Assembly: GCA_025991245.1 (NCBI GenBank)
Contig: BQMJ01000054.1
Location: forward strand, 62,001 to 126,000
Direction of reading: 5' to 3'
Origin: Galdieria partita
Taxonomy: Eukaryota; Rhodophyta; Bangiophyceae; Galdieriales; Galdieriaceae
Length of the DNA: 64,000 bases
Shown here: piece by piece, positions 1 to 11,906 of the stretch
Layout of the letters: the number at the start of each line of letters is the position of its first letter
Position numbering within the stretch: the stretch's first letter is position 1
Position numbers and translations under genes: made by a program
The notes under the pieces: generated by a model
The model's database searches: none
What the model saw: only the letters and a program-made list of their open reading frames with translations
Told to the model about the DNA's origin: nothing

Positions 1-742
1 TCCTTCACCTATTCACGTATCATAAGATTGGAAAAGAGAAGCGGGTCTTACCTTGTCTATGTAAATTGTATGATCTTGTAAAGACAACGTGTTTCCATTC
101 AGGTTGACGGACTATTCCTTGTACCTGAGGTTTATCATCTACAAGAATATCACCTTTTACCAACGTTTTGTCTCGAACAATCATAAGACGCTGTAAGAAA
201 TCTTCGCCAAAATATCTTTTCAAAAGCTGTCAAAAAAGAAATATGGATATCCCATTCTTCCTATATACCTGCGGACCCATAAATATTTTTCCTTTACACA
301 GCTTTCCCACTGAAAAGGTAACGGTGCTGAGCAAATTCGAACATCCAGTCCTTCACGTATCATCTCTTTACAAGATTCGATAGCTTCTTGTACCGGAGGA
401 AAACTCAGAAAGAAGCCTTGGTTCATTCTGGTACACTAGTTTTGAAAAAAGGACAATCATCCTACCTTCTTCACTCATCAAAGCAATAGCTTCCTCTTTC
501 TCCTCATCAGGGAAGTTTTGTTCCAATTCAAAATATTTTCTTTGAGAAAGATCAAAATCAGCTTGTTCAGGATGCCTTTCTTTCCATCTCTTTACAAACT
601 CAGAGTCAAAGTCTGCCAATACGTTGTCCATATCCACCAAAACGACTTTTGATGGTTTGCAATGTTTTTCTCTTTGTTTCTTTTTTACGGTCCAACCAAC
701 CAGAATACCAACAAGCAAAGTAGCAACGCAGGTTGACATCAT
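1..742 (-). CDS. 5'(3')-deoxyribonucleotidase (NT5C family), membrane-anchored form, 3' part outside window
   Basis: HAD-family pyrimidine 5'-nucleotidase that dephosphorylates (deoxy)nucleoside monophosphates. Exons read on the minus strand: 742..466, 416..277 and 226..52, separated by 49- and 50-nt GT-AG introns; the gene then continues past the left edge after a donor at 51. The start is the first ATG. Residues 1-20 form a hydrophobic anchor followed by a Lys-rich stretch, which the cytosolic NT5C lacks, so an organelle or membrane location is likely. HAD motif I is seen as DMDNVLADFD (about residue 37). Blocks GFFLSFPP and RDKTLVKGDILVDDKP (HAD motif III region) match NT5C from memory. 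About 197 residues are visible; the family is about 200, so with the N-terminal extension some 30 residues should be missing. It shares a 35-bp head-to-head promoter gap with the next gene. Confidence 0.85.
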
Positions 743-777
743 TCAACTGTTGGAAAAGGACGTTTGTTGAAAATCGA

Positions 778-1158
778 ATGCAGTTGGTACGTGGTATGGG
801 TTTGCGATCACTAGCGGTTACCTATTATCAGTTGGGAAATAAAAGATATTTTAGTCGTAGAGTATCTCGCAGGTTGTTGGAGCAAGATCCCTTGGATATG
901 CACTGATGACTTGTTAGGAGACATGACGACGAGGATGACTTTGAACCAAGAAAACTTTCAGCGTTTAATCTCTATATGCAAAAGATGTTGCCTGTTATGA
1001 AACAACAACATCCGGAGCTTAGTCATAGAGAAGTGTTCAAAGTAAGTTGAACAATCTCAGTGGAATACAGTATGAAGTATGTATGCATATAGATGTGCGC
1101 TCAAAGCTGGAAAACTGCTCATGAAAATCCCAAAAATACTCGAACTTCATCACATTGA
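778..1158 (+). CDS. Small HMG-box/YABBY-like protein, predicted mitochondrial, three exons
   Basis: Three exons (778..872, 918..1041, 1093..1158) joined by 45- and 51-nt introns give a closed 94-residue frame. The C-terminal half (KLSAFNLYMQKMLPVMKQ, then HREVFKMCAQSWKTAHENPK) has the HMG/YABBY pattern of SAYN-x-F/Y-M, a helix rich in basic residues, the H-x-E-x-F-K step, and the W-K-x-x-x-E-N-P-K end. The first 32 residues are rich in Arg with no acidic residue, which suggests a mitochondrial presequence; a short acidic linker follows. HMG proteins package organelle DNA, so a nucleoid role is an inference. An internal ATG at 796 is an alternative start. Each exon is too short to stand out as an open frame. 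A possible poly(A) signal AATAAA lies at about 1275. Confidence 0.72.
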
Positions 1159-1564
1159 GTGCAGTATGTACCGTTCTGTTTCGTAGCCAAGGGAATGCAA
1201 CTTGTCATCCCTGGTTGTTCAAAGACGGTGTTTTCTATTGCTATAGCGGATAGCTATGGAGATTGAAATGTTCAAATAAACCTATTTCTTACGTGGTTAT
1301 TATTTTCAATCTGTGAATAACTTTCCGCTCATTGAATATCAACAAACGTTACTAAAAGTTGTATATTTAATAAAAGTATTGTTCTCCATCAGTTGAGCTG
1401 GGATAAGAACCATAGTGAGACAAACTACATCCCCTCATCAACGTACCAGTAGCAAAGCACTCCTTCCCCCAAGCTCTCTCTCATCATACTGAAGAAACAA
1501 TACAACACTTACACAACTCTCAAACCCTTTTCCCAAACACAAATAGTTCGATATATCTATGCTT
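1159..1564. other. Convergent 3' flanks, no gene seen
   Basis: This stretch holds the 3' ends of the HMG-like gene (plus) and of the hypothetical membrane protein (minus). AATAAA-like elements occur near 1275 and 1369. I see no open frame, tRNA or repeat in it. Confidence 0.5.
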
Positions 1565-2122
1565 TCACAACTTTCTTCTAGCCTTCAGTTTTTCTTCCTT
1601 CTTCTTTAACCTTCTAGCAAAGCGATTCATTGGAGTAGATTGTTCTTGACTCTGCTTTTCTCCTTTTTCCAATGGCGTAATGGCCTCTTTCTTCAGTGTT
1701 CTATCTCTCCATTCTGCCAACGTCAAAAATACGACACCCAATGTTACCACTATTCCAAGCACAAAGGCACCGCTAATCAAATACTTTTCCCATACTGCAG
1801 GCTCTGGAGGTAGACCAACTGGTGGTGAATTGTTCAAAGTTGAATCTGTTGTGTCACTCAACAAAACATAAAAAGGTACTGAATGCAGTAGCTGGTTCGT
1901 TTGGTTCGTCAAAGAAGCCTGGCAACGGAAACAAACCGTATAGGGAGTACGTCTACACTGTCTTCTACTCCAATGAAACAAATTGTTCTTATCTACAACA
2001 GACAGTTTGTTGGGTTTTGGATACAAGTTGACACTTTCAACCGTTAGAAATAACATAGCAAGGCCTTGTCCCCTCCAATTACAAAAGTCGCTATAATTTT
2101 TGCACCGAAACAAATTATTCAT
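1565..2122 (-). CDS. Hypothetical single-pass membrane protein, putative plastid location
   Basis: A single-exon frame of 185 residues from ATG 2122 to stop 1565. The first ~100 residues are rich in Ser, Thr, Asn, Arg and Cys and poor in acidic residues, which fits an organelle transit peptide. A proline-rich step (VGLPPEP) is followed by one strong membrane helix (YLISGAFVLGIVVTLGVVFL) and then a highly charged tail ending in a Lys/Arg cluster. I do not recognise the family. The topology resembles small thylakoid or envelope assembly proteins, but that is only a resemblance. Position between GCN2 and the HMG-like gene gives no functional clue. Confidence 0.55.
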   Translation of the reverse strand: MNNLFRCKNYSDFCNWRGQGLAMLFLTVESVNLYPKPNKLSVVDKNNLFHWSRRQCRRTPYTVCFRCQASLTNQTNQLLHSVPFYVLLSDTTDSTLNNSPPVGLPPEPAVWEKYLISGAFVLGIVVTLGVVFLTLAEWRDRTLKKEAITPLEKGEKQSQEQSTPMNRFARRLKKKEEKLKARRKL

Positions 2123-2293
2123 AGAAGCATACCAAAAAAGTTGCAAATATTGATTTCGTATAGATTATGTATCCATAACTTGAATGTGGCTCCACTTGTG
2201 AATAACAACAACTGTTCGACAAAATGGCATAGGAAATGGAGAAACTCTTTACATATTCTTATTTCAGTAACAACATTCTACAATTTTGGCACA

Positions 2294-2314
2294 ATATATA
2301 TATATATATATATA
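2294..2314. repeat. (TA)n microsatellite
   Basis: About ten TA units in the gap between the GCN2 stop and the upstream end of the hypothetical membrane-protein gene. It is a simple repeat. Confidence 0.9.
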
Positions 2315-2324
2315 AACAGATTAT

Positions 2325-5300
2325 CTATTCTTTGCTATTGGCAATTACATTGGAAAGATAATAAATCAGTTGCTTCCGAGTTACTTCCGTTTCTGTTTTC
2401 CCATTCAGACTTTTCACTTTCAACACAATGTCACCAGCATCCAAACGAGAATCAATGACATGATCTCTTAATAAAACCATCCAATGTGCACCACAAGACT
2501 TGGCAGCTGACATCTGTTCATGAAGACTAGGATTGGCTACAGGAAGAAACTCAGTCCTCTAAACAAAAAGATAAAAATTCTCAAGCTCGGATGAAGTTAC
2601 TTACGATGTTTCCTGCACGCAACTCTGAAACTATGGCAAAACGTAAATCCAATAACCCATCACCTCCAATGCTCATGACAAATACATCACAACCAAATAT
2701 ATTACAAGCTCTCATAGACTCTCTACACATTTGCTTTGCCAACTTTTCTAAACAAAATGTCATTCCTAGTGCTTCCCAACTATCTTTGGAAACATTGGAA
2801 TGCAGATAATAAACAGACTCTTCCGGAATAGATTCTCTCCAACTTCCTCCATAACCAACAAAAGTATAGCTAGGACGATTGGAGGTTCCGCGAGTTACTG
2901 CTTCAAATATTATACCTAATAGTTTGTCGGAAATGAATGAAATCAAAATCACATAATTATTACCATGAAAACAATCAGCTCTTTTGTATAAAACAGGGTC
3001 TAAAGTCAACAACTCAAACTGGAATCCTGCAATCTTATCAAGGGTTAGCAGTACATCTACGATGCGCTCCAATGCCTTGGCTGCAGGTGCATATATCATC
3101 GCATTGACAACTTGTTTCTTTTCCATGTTAGAATGTCGATAGGAAGGAGAACGATTAGAAGATAAGCTACTTCGTCTCATACTTTCCGTTTCAATAAATG
3201 CACTCAGTTTAGAAGCAGGAAGAAAAGGTTGTCCAGGAGATGCTTCCAACAAACGCATCAACTGAGCAATAACCGTGCGAGGACTACCTCTTAGACCAGC
3301 AAAGCAACAAAGTTTCTCTATTGTTCTTTGTATGAGTCGTTTTTGATGGCTATCAGAATTGGACATGATATTCTCACTCGACAAGGCTATCATCAACTCT
3401 CTTCCCACCAAGTTGTTACCTTTGTAAAATGATGACGACAGAATGGAAGAAACATTTTGAATCAACTGTTTAGAAACTTCTTGTCTAGGACGAAAAACTT
3501 GGAAAAAGCCAGTATGAGCTAAAATAGCAGGCAATAATTCTGCATGCGAAAGTCTAATGGAAATTGGTTTCCCATAATGCGAACGAAAATGTTGACACAA
3601 CTCTGAAACTAAAAATAACAACTCTGCATCTAAGACAACATGTCCAGTTGAATAGAATGAGTTTAGCTCAACAACACGATAACTTCGAATATCTTTCACA
3701 TTAGAACTGTACATTTCTGATTCATAATGATGCCAATTGTCCCAAAAACCATCTTCTTCCAGATCCCAAGCCTCACCGAATTCGAAAAGTCTCAAATTTT
3801 TTCCTAAACTAAGATATTCTCCCAGCATATGACGCCTAAATGAACCACAAAATGAAATCTTTTTTCCAGAACGTAACAATAATTGAAAAGAATCATTATC
3901 TTCTGATGATCTATTCTGAAGTTCGTGAAGAGCAAAAGAGGATACATTATGTTGAAAGGGAACAGCGCCATACTTCTGGAATACACTTCTCAACGTATTC
4001 TCCAAATTATCCAATATTTGACTATAACATAAATAAAAACTTGATGAGAAATTTTCAAAGAGTTTGTTTGGAAAAACCATCAAGCTTTCATCACTCAAAC
4101 TGTTTCGATTCCAACAAGGTGCAGAATCAAATATGGTCGACAGTGCCTTCATATACAAATGAGAAACAGGATCGCCTATCCTCCTCATGACTTCTCGAAC
4201 ATATTCATCTTCCACTTTGGGAGGCAAAAAATCTACTAAAACTTAGTTTGCACCATGTAATTCATATATTAACTAACCTCCATCCAAAATCTGTCCTGCA
4301 TCGGGTCTTTTCTTCGGATCCTTCATAAGAAGACTACGAATAAGTTTCCCTTGCCTTTGAAGACGTCTTTGAAAGTCATCATCGGGACTTCCTGTCTCTC
4401 TCAACCTCATCAATACTTCATGTCTTTCCATTGCAGTCTCAAACGGTCCATGCCACAATTCAAAACTAAAAAATACATTCGATGTCTTCCATCTTCATAA
4501 AAATGGTAAAACTTACGCAATTATGCCAAGGGAATATATATCGACTTTGCTATCATATGTAGGAAATTCATTTTCCTCGAGTTCTGGAGCACGATAATAC
4601 AGTGTACCGACACCTCCAGTACGGTCGTTGCCAAAGGAGTTACTCCAATTTAGCTTGCCACTCGAAGATACAGTATCTACACGTCTGTTGTCTGAAACGG
4701 ACAATGTGCCTTCCTGGGTAACAATTTCTTTAGCAAGGCCAAAATCACCAATCTTGATTGTTCCTTGAGCATCAAAGAATATATTTGTTGGCTTCAAATC
4801 TCGATGTAAAATACCACAATGATGAATGTGGTGCAGTCCTTCTACAATCTGTCTAAAGAGACCCCAAAGATCCTCGTTTTTATCAATGACATGATCTATA
4901 AATTCTCTCAAAGTTCTTCTGCAGTATTCCATTTGAATATATAAATAGGCAACAACCTTTGCACCATCGGGAGTTTCCGTTTGCTCCGGAGAATTTTCAA
5001 GAGACTCGTTGTTTTCCAGCCACGCATGATGATAACGGACAACATGAGGATGACTCAACCTTGAAAGTGTAGTGACCTAAAAACTTGTGAGCTTATCACT
5101 GGATAATATTCGGAACCGACCTCTCTTAGAATGTGGCGCTCTTGTAAGAGTTCTTCCGTTAAAGCAACACGTTTCAATGCATAGATGCGACCATCTAATT
5201 TGTTACGAACTTTCATAACAGAGCCAAATCCTCCTCTACCCAACAAACGTAAGTATTCAAAATCTTCTCGATATCTTGAAAGAAGTGGACGGAATCGACT

Positions 5301-6472
5301 AGCCAACTGTCTTCGTATAACGGAAGAATTCATTAAAATGGACCAAAAAATATTTTCTATTCCTCTCTTTTTACTTGCTCTTCTCATTTGATTCCAAAAC
5401 AAACGTCTAAATGCTTCCACTTCCGAAGGATTGTTCAAATGATCCAAACGGATATCTCCAAATACTTCTTCTAATATCTCAACGTGGGAAAGATCCATTT
5501 CTTCATCTCCAAGATTCCTTCCATTAAAATAAAACAACGAACGAAGCAGATGGCGAACAAATATCTCTTCCTTACTAATATTCAGATCAAACTCTGCCTG
5601 TTCCTCCTCCTCTTCCTCTTCTTGACCATATGATGAAACAAGAGCTTCTTCTGAAACGTGGTCTAATATCAAACTACTCAACTCATCCATTCTCTCTGAT
5701 CCACTACTCAAGGGTTCTGAGAAAGTTACATCATCAATATAGTCTGATACATCCAAATGCTTTCCAGAAGAACGTCGCCTAAGACCTTCCTTTGCAGAGC
5801 TATTGGACCGTAAAAACGACTCAAGATCCAAACCTGTATCGGGGAGTTTCTTTCTAGCATTTCTTTCTGCTGCATATTCCTCTTCTGCTACTCTTTCTTC
5901 CTCTTGCTTTTCTAGTAATGCTTTCGTATTTACTTGCACTTCTGGCTCGGTTGTAATCTCGCTTTTCGGTAAACCTTCACTGGCAGAAATGGTTCCTTCT
6001 ATATTCGCTGTCTTATCATGGGATAAACAATACTCTATAATTCTTTCTCTTACAAACTCTACAATATCGTATACACACACTCTTCCCTTGTAGGTAAGTG
6101 GCACCTGTGAAATTTCCTTTTGAAGCTCTCTAAGTTTCCTTTGGCTTAAGGGCAATCTACCCTGTACTTCTTTCAGAGATAATTTTGGAGCCTCACCAAC
6201 AGGATATTTCGGACCAAGTCGAAACTGTAAACAAACAACGACTTGTTTGGTTTCAGCTTGTCCGGTGAAAGGGAATAGTGAAATTTCCAATACTTTTCTA
6301 CAAAGTGTTTATAGACTTGGGAATAAAAGATATAAGTAACCTACTCTTTCTTCCTCTGTTTTTTATTGTTCTTCTTCAAGTTGTTCACATTTATTTCCTT
6401 CAAGTCCTCACCAAATATTGCTTTGAGTGCTTCCAGTTCTTCATTTCTTGCTCTGCTCCAAGTGCACTCCAT
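2325..6472 (-). CDS. GCN2: eIF2-alpha kinase GCN2 (RWD + protein kinase + HisRS-like)
   Basis: Six exons: 6472..6345, 6297..5121, 5076..4517, 4465..4278, 4235..2605 and 2558..2325. All introns are 42-51 nt and the frame closes at 1,305 residues. It phosphorylates eIF2-alpha when uncharged tRNA binds the HisRS-like domain, lowering translation in amino-acid starvation. An N-terminal RWD domain (NEELEALKAIFGED, about residues 8-130; it binds GCN1 in other species) precedes a kinase at about 387-684 with GRGGFG, the VAIK-type lysine in ALKRV, HRDLKPTN (about 526), DFGLA and APE. The HisRS-like region spans about 690-1230, followed by a short C-terminal domain. The start at 6472 is chosen because an upstream in-frame ATG would overlap the DDX41 stop at 6526. 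No separate pseudokinase domain is seen, and the acidic linker before the kinase is low complexity. Confidence 0.95.
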
Positions 6473-6525
6473 TTTTCCATTCAAAAATTCCACAATAATA
6501 AATATGTCTGCATACAACTGCGCCT

Positions 6526-8411
6526 TTACCATTCGCCTCCGTAGCCTCTCGTTCCAGAGCGATCAGCCAATAGACGATCTTGTGCAGCGGAACCAGTAAT
6601 ACCTAACATTGTTCTAAGTTTTTCGGCTTCCAACTTGGGACATGCAGTAACACGATGCCCCAAACCACCACAATAAGCACAACCGCGGACGCCACCAACG
6701 TCTTCCAACGCAAAGTTATGGGCATCCAAATTTTCTAAAAATGGTGCCACTTTCTGCTTCGCTTCAATCAAAAGCTCTTTCAGATCTAATAGTACACTTA
6801 TGTTACACGTCGAATTGACAAAGGTTGTAGCCAGACCCGTTTTACCGCGTCTGCCAGTTCTCCCTATACGATGAACATAGTCTTCAATATCTTTCGGCAT
6901 ATCATAATTAATGACATGTTGAACTTCAGGAAAATCTAGGCCCTTGGCTGCAATATCCGTAGCTACCAACACGTCCTTCCTTCCTTTGCGGAAATCTTCC
7001 ACAGCTTTCTGTCGCTCTTCTTGATCTTTTCCTCCATGAATCGCTGCTGCGAAAACTCCTTTCAATAACAGGTATTCATGAACATCATCCACATCATTCT
7101 TATTCTCACAGAATATCAATACAGGAGGAGCAGTCTTCTGAAGACATTCCAATAAGCGACCAATCTGGTAACAACAAACTTAAGAAAAGATTCCTTGAAC
7201 ATATTCACACTCACCTTGGCATCTTGACTGACGTATTCAACTTCTTGTATCACATTAATATTGGCCGCTCCTGCTCGACCCACATTCACCAATATCGGGT
7301 TTACCAATGCTGTTCTTGCAAAGCTCTGGATCTTCTTTGGCATTGTGGCAGAAAACATCAAAGACTGACGCTGTGAAACAAAAAAATCAAATATTCCACG
7401 GATATCCTCTTCAAACCCCAAATCAATAAGTCTATCTGCTTCATCTAAACAAACAAATCTACAACTTTCCAGATGAAGCTTTTTCCTTTTCAATAAATCA
7501 TGGAGTCTACCCGGAGTTGCGACGCAGATATGAACTCCTTCACACATGGTTTCCAGCTGCTCATGAATGCTCACGCCACCGATGGCTAAAATGCTTCGAA
7601 TAAGGGTTCCATCATAGCTCTGAATATGCTTCACAAAGCACTCCGTATTATCATAAATTTGCCTCGCAAGTTCTCGCGACGGACATATAATCAGCCCAAG
7701 AGGACCTTCACCAGGTATCAGCGGTAATTTTCGTTCGGCTTCCCAAGCCAGCATAATAAGAGGAAGAAGAAACGCGAGAGTTTTACCAGAACCAGTTGAA
7801 GCAATTCCAATCAAATCTCTTCCTGCCAAAGCCACAGGAAGGCCTTGCATTTGAATCGGAGTCGGATGTTTTACTTTCATCTCTTTGAGTGCCGTTCTTA
7901 TCGGTTTAGGAAATTTCATTTCGCGGAAAGTAAAGCACATAGGTGGAATCTCTTCGCCCTCTACCGAGACGCCGTACTTTTGTCTCAGAATCTGCCATTC
8001 ATCTAAAGAGACTCGTTCCAAATACTTTGGAGGTTTCCACGAAGTCCTAATTGGCTCGGTGTAATGAATATTCTTGGCTATTTCTCCTACTGCCTTTAAC
8101 GCCCTTCTTTGGTCGGTCCAGTCTTCTATGATTTTTGCTTCTTCTTCTGCCAACTGGTGCACTTTTGAGTTTTCACTTTCGTCTTCGTTCTTATGGCTTA
8201 TAACTCTGTCCAAAAGTGACGTCTTTTCCTTTACAAAACTCTTCAACGAACTGTGCTCACTACCGTTTTGTACGTTTGCCAATGAATTTTCAGGTTCTTT
8301 AACGTTGTATTTCTCCACTTGTTGCAAACCTGGATTCTGTGTTAGCTGTTTTGCTTGTTGCAATATTTGTTGTCTTCGTTTCTTCACAGGAACGTATTCA
8401 GCATTGTCCAT
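6526..8411 (-). CDS. DDX41: DEAD-box RNA helicase DDX41 (Abstrakt)
   Basis: Two exons (8411..7215 and 7164..6526) with a 50-nt intron give 611 residues. The DEAD-box core is complete: Q motif region PTPIQMQG, Walker [14 protein letters not shown] equivalent (PSRELAR), DEAD, SAT, and motifs V/VI in ARGLDF-like AAKGLDF and HRIGRTGR. The N-terminal EYVPVKKRR and the C-terminal zinc knuckle [15 protein letters not shown] are specific to DDX41. In other eukaryotes it works with the spliceosome and in nucleic-acid surveillance. The ATG at 8411 is the first in frame and places EYVPV close to the N terminus as in the family. The gene ends 53 bp before the GCN2 start in the same direction. Confidence 0.95.
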
Positions 8412-8610
8412 TCTTCCTCGATCGTTCTTTTTTTTTGGCGCAAAATTGCTCACTTTAACGCCATGTGAGCTTTAGGAAAATTTTGAGTGCAGACAACGAA
8501 CCAATGCGACTTTTCTCCAGAGTTGTATAGTTTTCCAAGGCTTGTTTACATGTGAAAGTCGTTGTTTTTGGACAAAGTTGGCCTGTTTAGGCTAGATTTA
8601 CTAGACAAAA

Positions 8611-11600
8611 TTAAAAAGAGAAATCCCCCATAGGACTACTTGGAGCCCCCAGATAGGAAGCCAGTCTAAGTAAATCTGCGAAAACCCCTCCAGCTGTTAC
8701 ATCTGCCCCAGCTCCAGGTCCCTGGACAACCAAAGGTTGATTATCATATCGCCAAGTACGGAACGAAACTATATTATCGGAACCCTTGAGGCGACCAAAC
8801 GGATGAACTTGATCATAACGACGAAGCTCCACCCGACAGTTATGTTGTTCGACGGAAACAACTCCCACGTATCTCAGAACTTGGTTATTTTCTTTGGCTT
8901 GCAGCGCCAACTATTTTTTCGTGGTAGTTAGTACAGGAATTTGGATAGAGGAAACAAACATACCCGTCCCAATTCTTCGTCATATTCAGGAAGACGACGT
9001 AGGAAGGTCTCAACATTCACTCCCTTGTCTGCTCTCAATTCTTCCGGCACTAGTGACTCTACTTGCAAGTCACTAAGCTCGAAATGCAGTCCTATTTCAC
9101 GCGCAAGAATAATAATCTTCCGTGCCACATCCATACCGGATAAGTCATCTCTGGGATCCGGTTCGGTGTAACCTTTGTCCTTTGCTCGCTTCACCACTGT
9201 TGAGAAGGACTCACTTCCATCGAATTCATTAAATATATAACTCAAAGTTCCCGAAAAGATGCCTTCAATTTCTTTCAATTTATCGCCCGTTCGAATCAGG
9301 TCTCGTAGAGAAGATATTACTGGCAAACCTGCTCCCACATTTGCTTCGTACAGAAAATGTGAGTTGGCTGCTCGTTGTGCCTCTCTAAGACGAATATAAC
9401 GCTTCATTGAACCCGAGTTGGCCTTTTTATTGGCAGTCACCAAATGAATTCCTTGAGCCAGCCAATCGGCGTATTTCTCTGTGACGACGTCTGATGCAGT
9501 ACAGTCACAAATAACTGCGTGCGGAATAGAAGTGTCTTGTATATGTTTCGCAAACATGTCCAAATTACAACTTTGCTGTTCTTGTTCCAACTCCGCATTC
9601 CAATCCACGGTACCTTGTAAGGAGTCCACCAATAACATCTTTTTGGAATTAGCAATTCCCCGAATACGAATATCAACTCCAAACTCTAGTCGCAGCGACT
9701 CAATTTGTTGTCTAATTTGGTTGATGAGTGTACCTCCGACCGTTCCAGTTCCTATGTCGAATATGAAATACTATTCCTGATTTCAATCACATCATTACCT
9801 AATATTCCCACAGACAAGGTTTGATCGGAAAGATAAAATGCTGCGTGGGATGCCCTTAGAGCTCGGCTCTCGTCTTTGCTATCCACGACGATAGAAATGT
9901 TGTGTTCCGACGATCCCTGTGCCACTGCTCGAACACTAACGCCTACTCTTGAGAGTGAACCAAAAAGCCTCGAGGAAACTCCTGGAACCTAGAGAACATC
10001 ATTACTACTAGTTCAAACTACCTACGAATGATAACCCTCACTTCTTGCATATTTTCTCCTACTACAGCTAAGATAGAACAATTTCTTAAAGTATCCACTG
10101 AAGAGACCAGTCCTTCTGCTAATTCTGTACGAAATGCATATCGAACGGCTTCAACAGCCAAGTCTGCCTGTGAACCTGGGACGACAGAACATATGGAATA
10201 CTCGGAACTAGCTTGTGCAATCATGATAACCGACAGACCAGCCGAATACAACGCTTCAAATAGTCTTGAAGCAATTCCAGGCACTCCAATCATGCCAGTA
10301 CCTTCCACGTTCACCAACGCAATATCTTTGACTGTGCTAAAACCTTTGACACCTCGAGAATTCTTGACATTGGCTTTGGCACTTGCCGTCGCAGGAGAGA
10401 CATTAGATGGAGAAGAAGGAATGGTTAGGATGCTTTCCGAGACAGTATTACCTATTAAAGTTCCTTCGGCATGTGGGCGAAAAGTATTTCTAATTCGAAT
10501 TGGAATCGATGAAAAAATAGCTGGCGACATGGTATCCGGGTGTAGAACATCGGCACCGAAATAAGCTAATTCTGCTGCTTCCTTATAAGACAGAAACGGA
10601 ATAACTACTGCATCGGGAACAACTCTCGGATCTGCTGAATAAACACCATCCACATCTGTCCATATAGTTATTGATTCGGCTTCAAGTATTCTTCCAAACA
10701 CTGAAGCAGAAAAATCGGAGCCATTGCGACCTAGTGTTGTAGGTACTCCATCAGCATCACAGGCGATATAACCCGTAGCCACAACTACTTGGGTAGGATT
10801 TTGTCTTAGCCAAGAGTCCAAACGCGATTTGGAAATATCCCAATCAATAATTTTTCTCGGTTGAGCAATCATCTTTTTACTGGTCTTTGAATCCGCTGTC
10901 AATTTGTCCAACCTCTTCTTAGGTTCTATTGTCTCCATTCCATTTACATTACCGAGGTCAGATAGTGTTAATTCATCCAGAAGAAACTCGTTGCGATTAG
11001 AAGTAATACTCGCTGTCCGCGTAACTAAAACATCTCTTGCGTCTAAAAAGGAACACTGGACCCCTTTCGATCGCAACAGTGCCCAAACCAGTTGTGCACA
11101 CCACAACTCACCATAGCCCATAATAAGGTCCCTGATTCTCACACTTGCCGACCTCGCAATCCATACGGCACGTAAAAGATCTCTCAAATCCCGAAGATTG
11201 GAGGATAAAGTAGCTAAAAGGGAATGTCTTTCTTCTGGGGAAAGCAGTCTTTCAATCAAGTTTTCATGAATGTCTCGCAGTTCTTCTATGCCTTCTAGGT
11301 AATGTAGGTCTTTGTTTCTAGCGATTGCCGAATAGATGAGACGCTCTAAAATATTGGTTACGCCGCGTACCGCAGAGACGACTATGAAGAATCTTTGCTG
11401 GGAGCTTTCTGCTGTCTGTCCGTGTTGTCTTTTGCTTTTATGGGTAACGCTTTCCACGTTCGATTCCAACATCTTCTCTTGTAGCAACCCCGAGACTCTT
11501 TCAAAACATTCGACATTCTCCAGAGAAGATCCACCAAACTTGTGCACTTGCCAATGTCCTTCTTGTCGAGTTGAAGTAGTCAAAGGCACATGGGTAGATT

Positions 11601-11847
11601 GATCGACGCCAATAGAAGCACTAACGGAAACTGGATTTGTGTAAGAAACGGAAATAGAAGGCTTTTGTTGTGCCGGAGTCATAAAGGAACTTTTACCCAA
11701 GTTACTGAAACGGTTTGACTTGGTTATTGAAAACGAGGGAGATTTGAACTGTTCCTTGTAAGTTCGACAAGCGTGGTGGTTACTGCGCAATGTTTGTGTA
11801 TTCAAAGGATGATGGCAACCACACCAACAATACTGTGGATGACTCAT
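8611..11847 (-). CDS. Bifunctional aspartate kinase / homoserine dehydrogenase, plastid type
   Basis: Four exons (11847..10042, 9988..9799, 9751..8964, 8910..8611) with introns of 47-53 nt give 1,027 residues. The N-terminal aspartokinase opens with KFGGSS (about residue 103); two ACT domains follow (VEGTGMIGVPG and VPGVSSRLFGSL), and the homoserine dehydrogenase half begins with the dinucleotide-binding GILGTGTVGG (about 665) and carries GIFSGTLSYIFNEFD and DPRDDLSG. It catalyses the first and third steps from aspartate to threonine, methionine and isoleucine, with feedback by threonine expected through the ACT domains. The first ~100 residues are Ser/Thr-rich and basic, consistent with a plastid transit peptide. 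This is the fused architecture of plants and enterobacterial ThrA. Confidence 0.95.
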
Positions 11848-11906
11848 TCCAAACCCAAAATGTTGCAATGAGCATTGTGAAGTGGTGTTTCAATCTCTTG
11901 TGGGTT

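Noticed and set aside
10028-10564. 178-codon plus-strand ORF
   Set aside because: It is antisense to the aspartokinase exon, where frame and motifs are certain on the minus strand.
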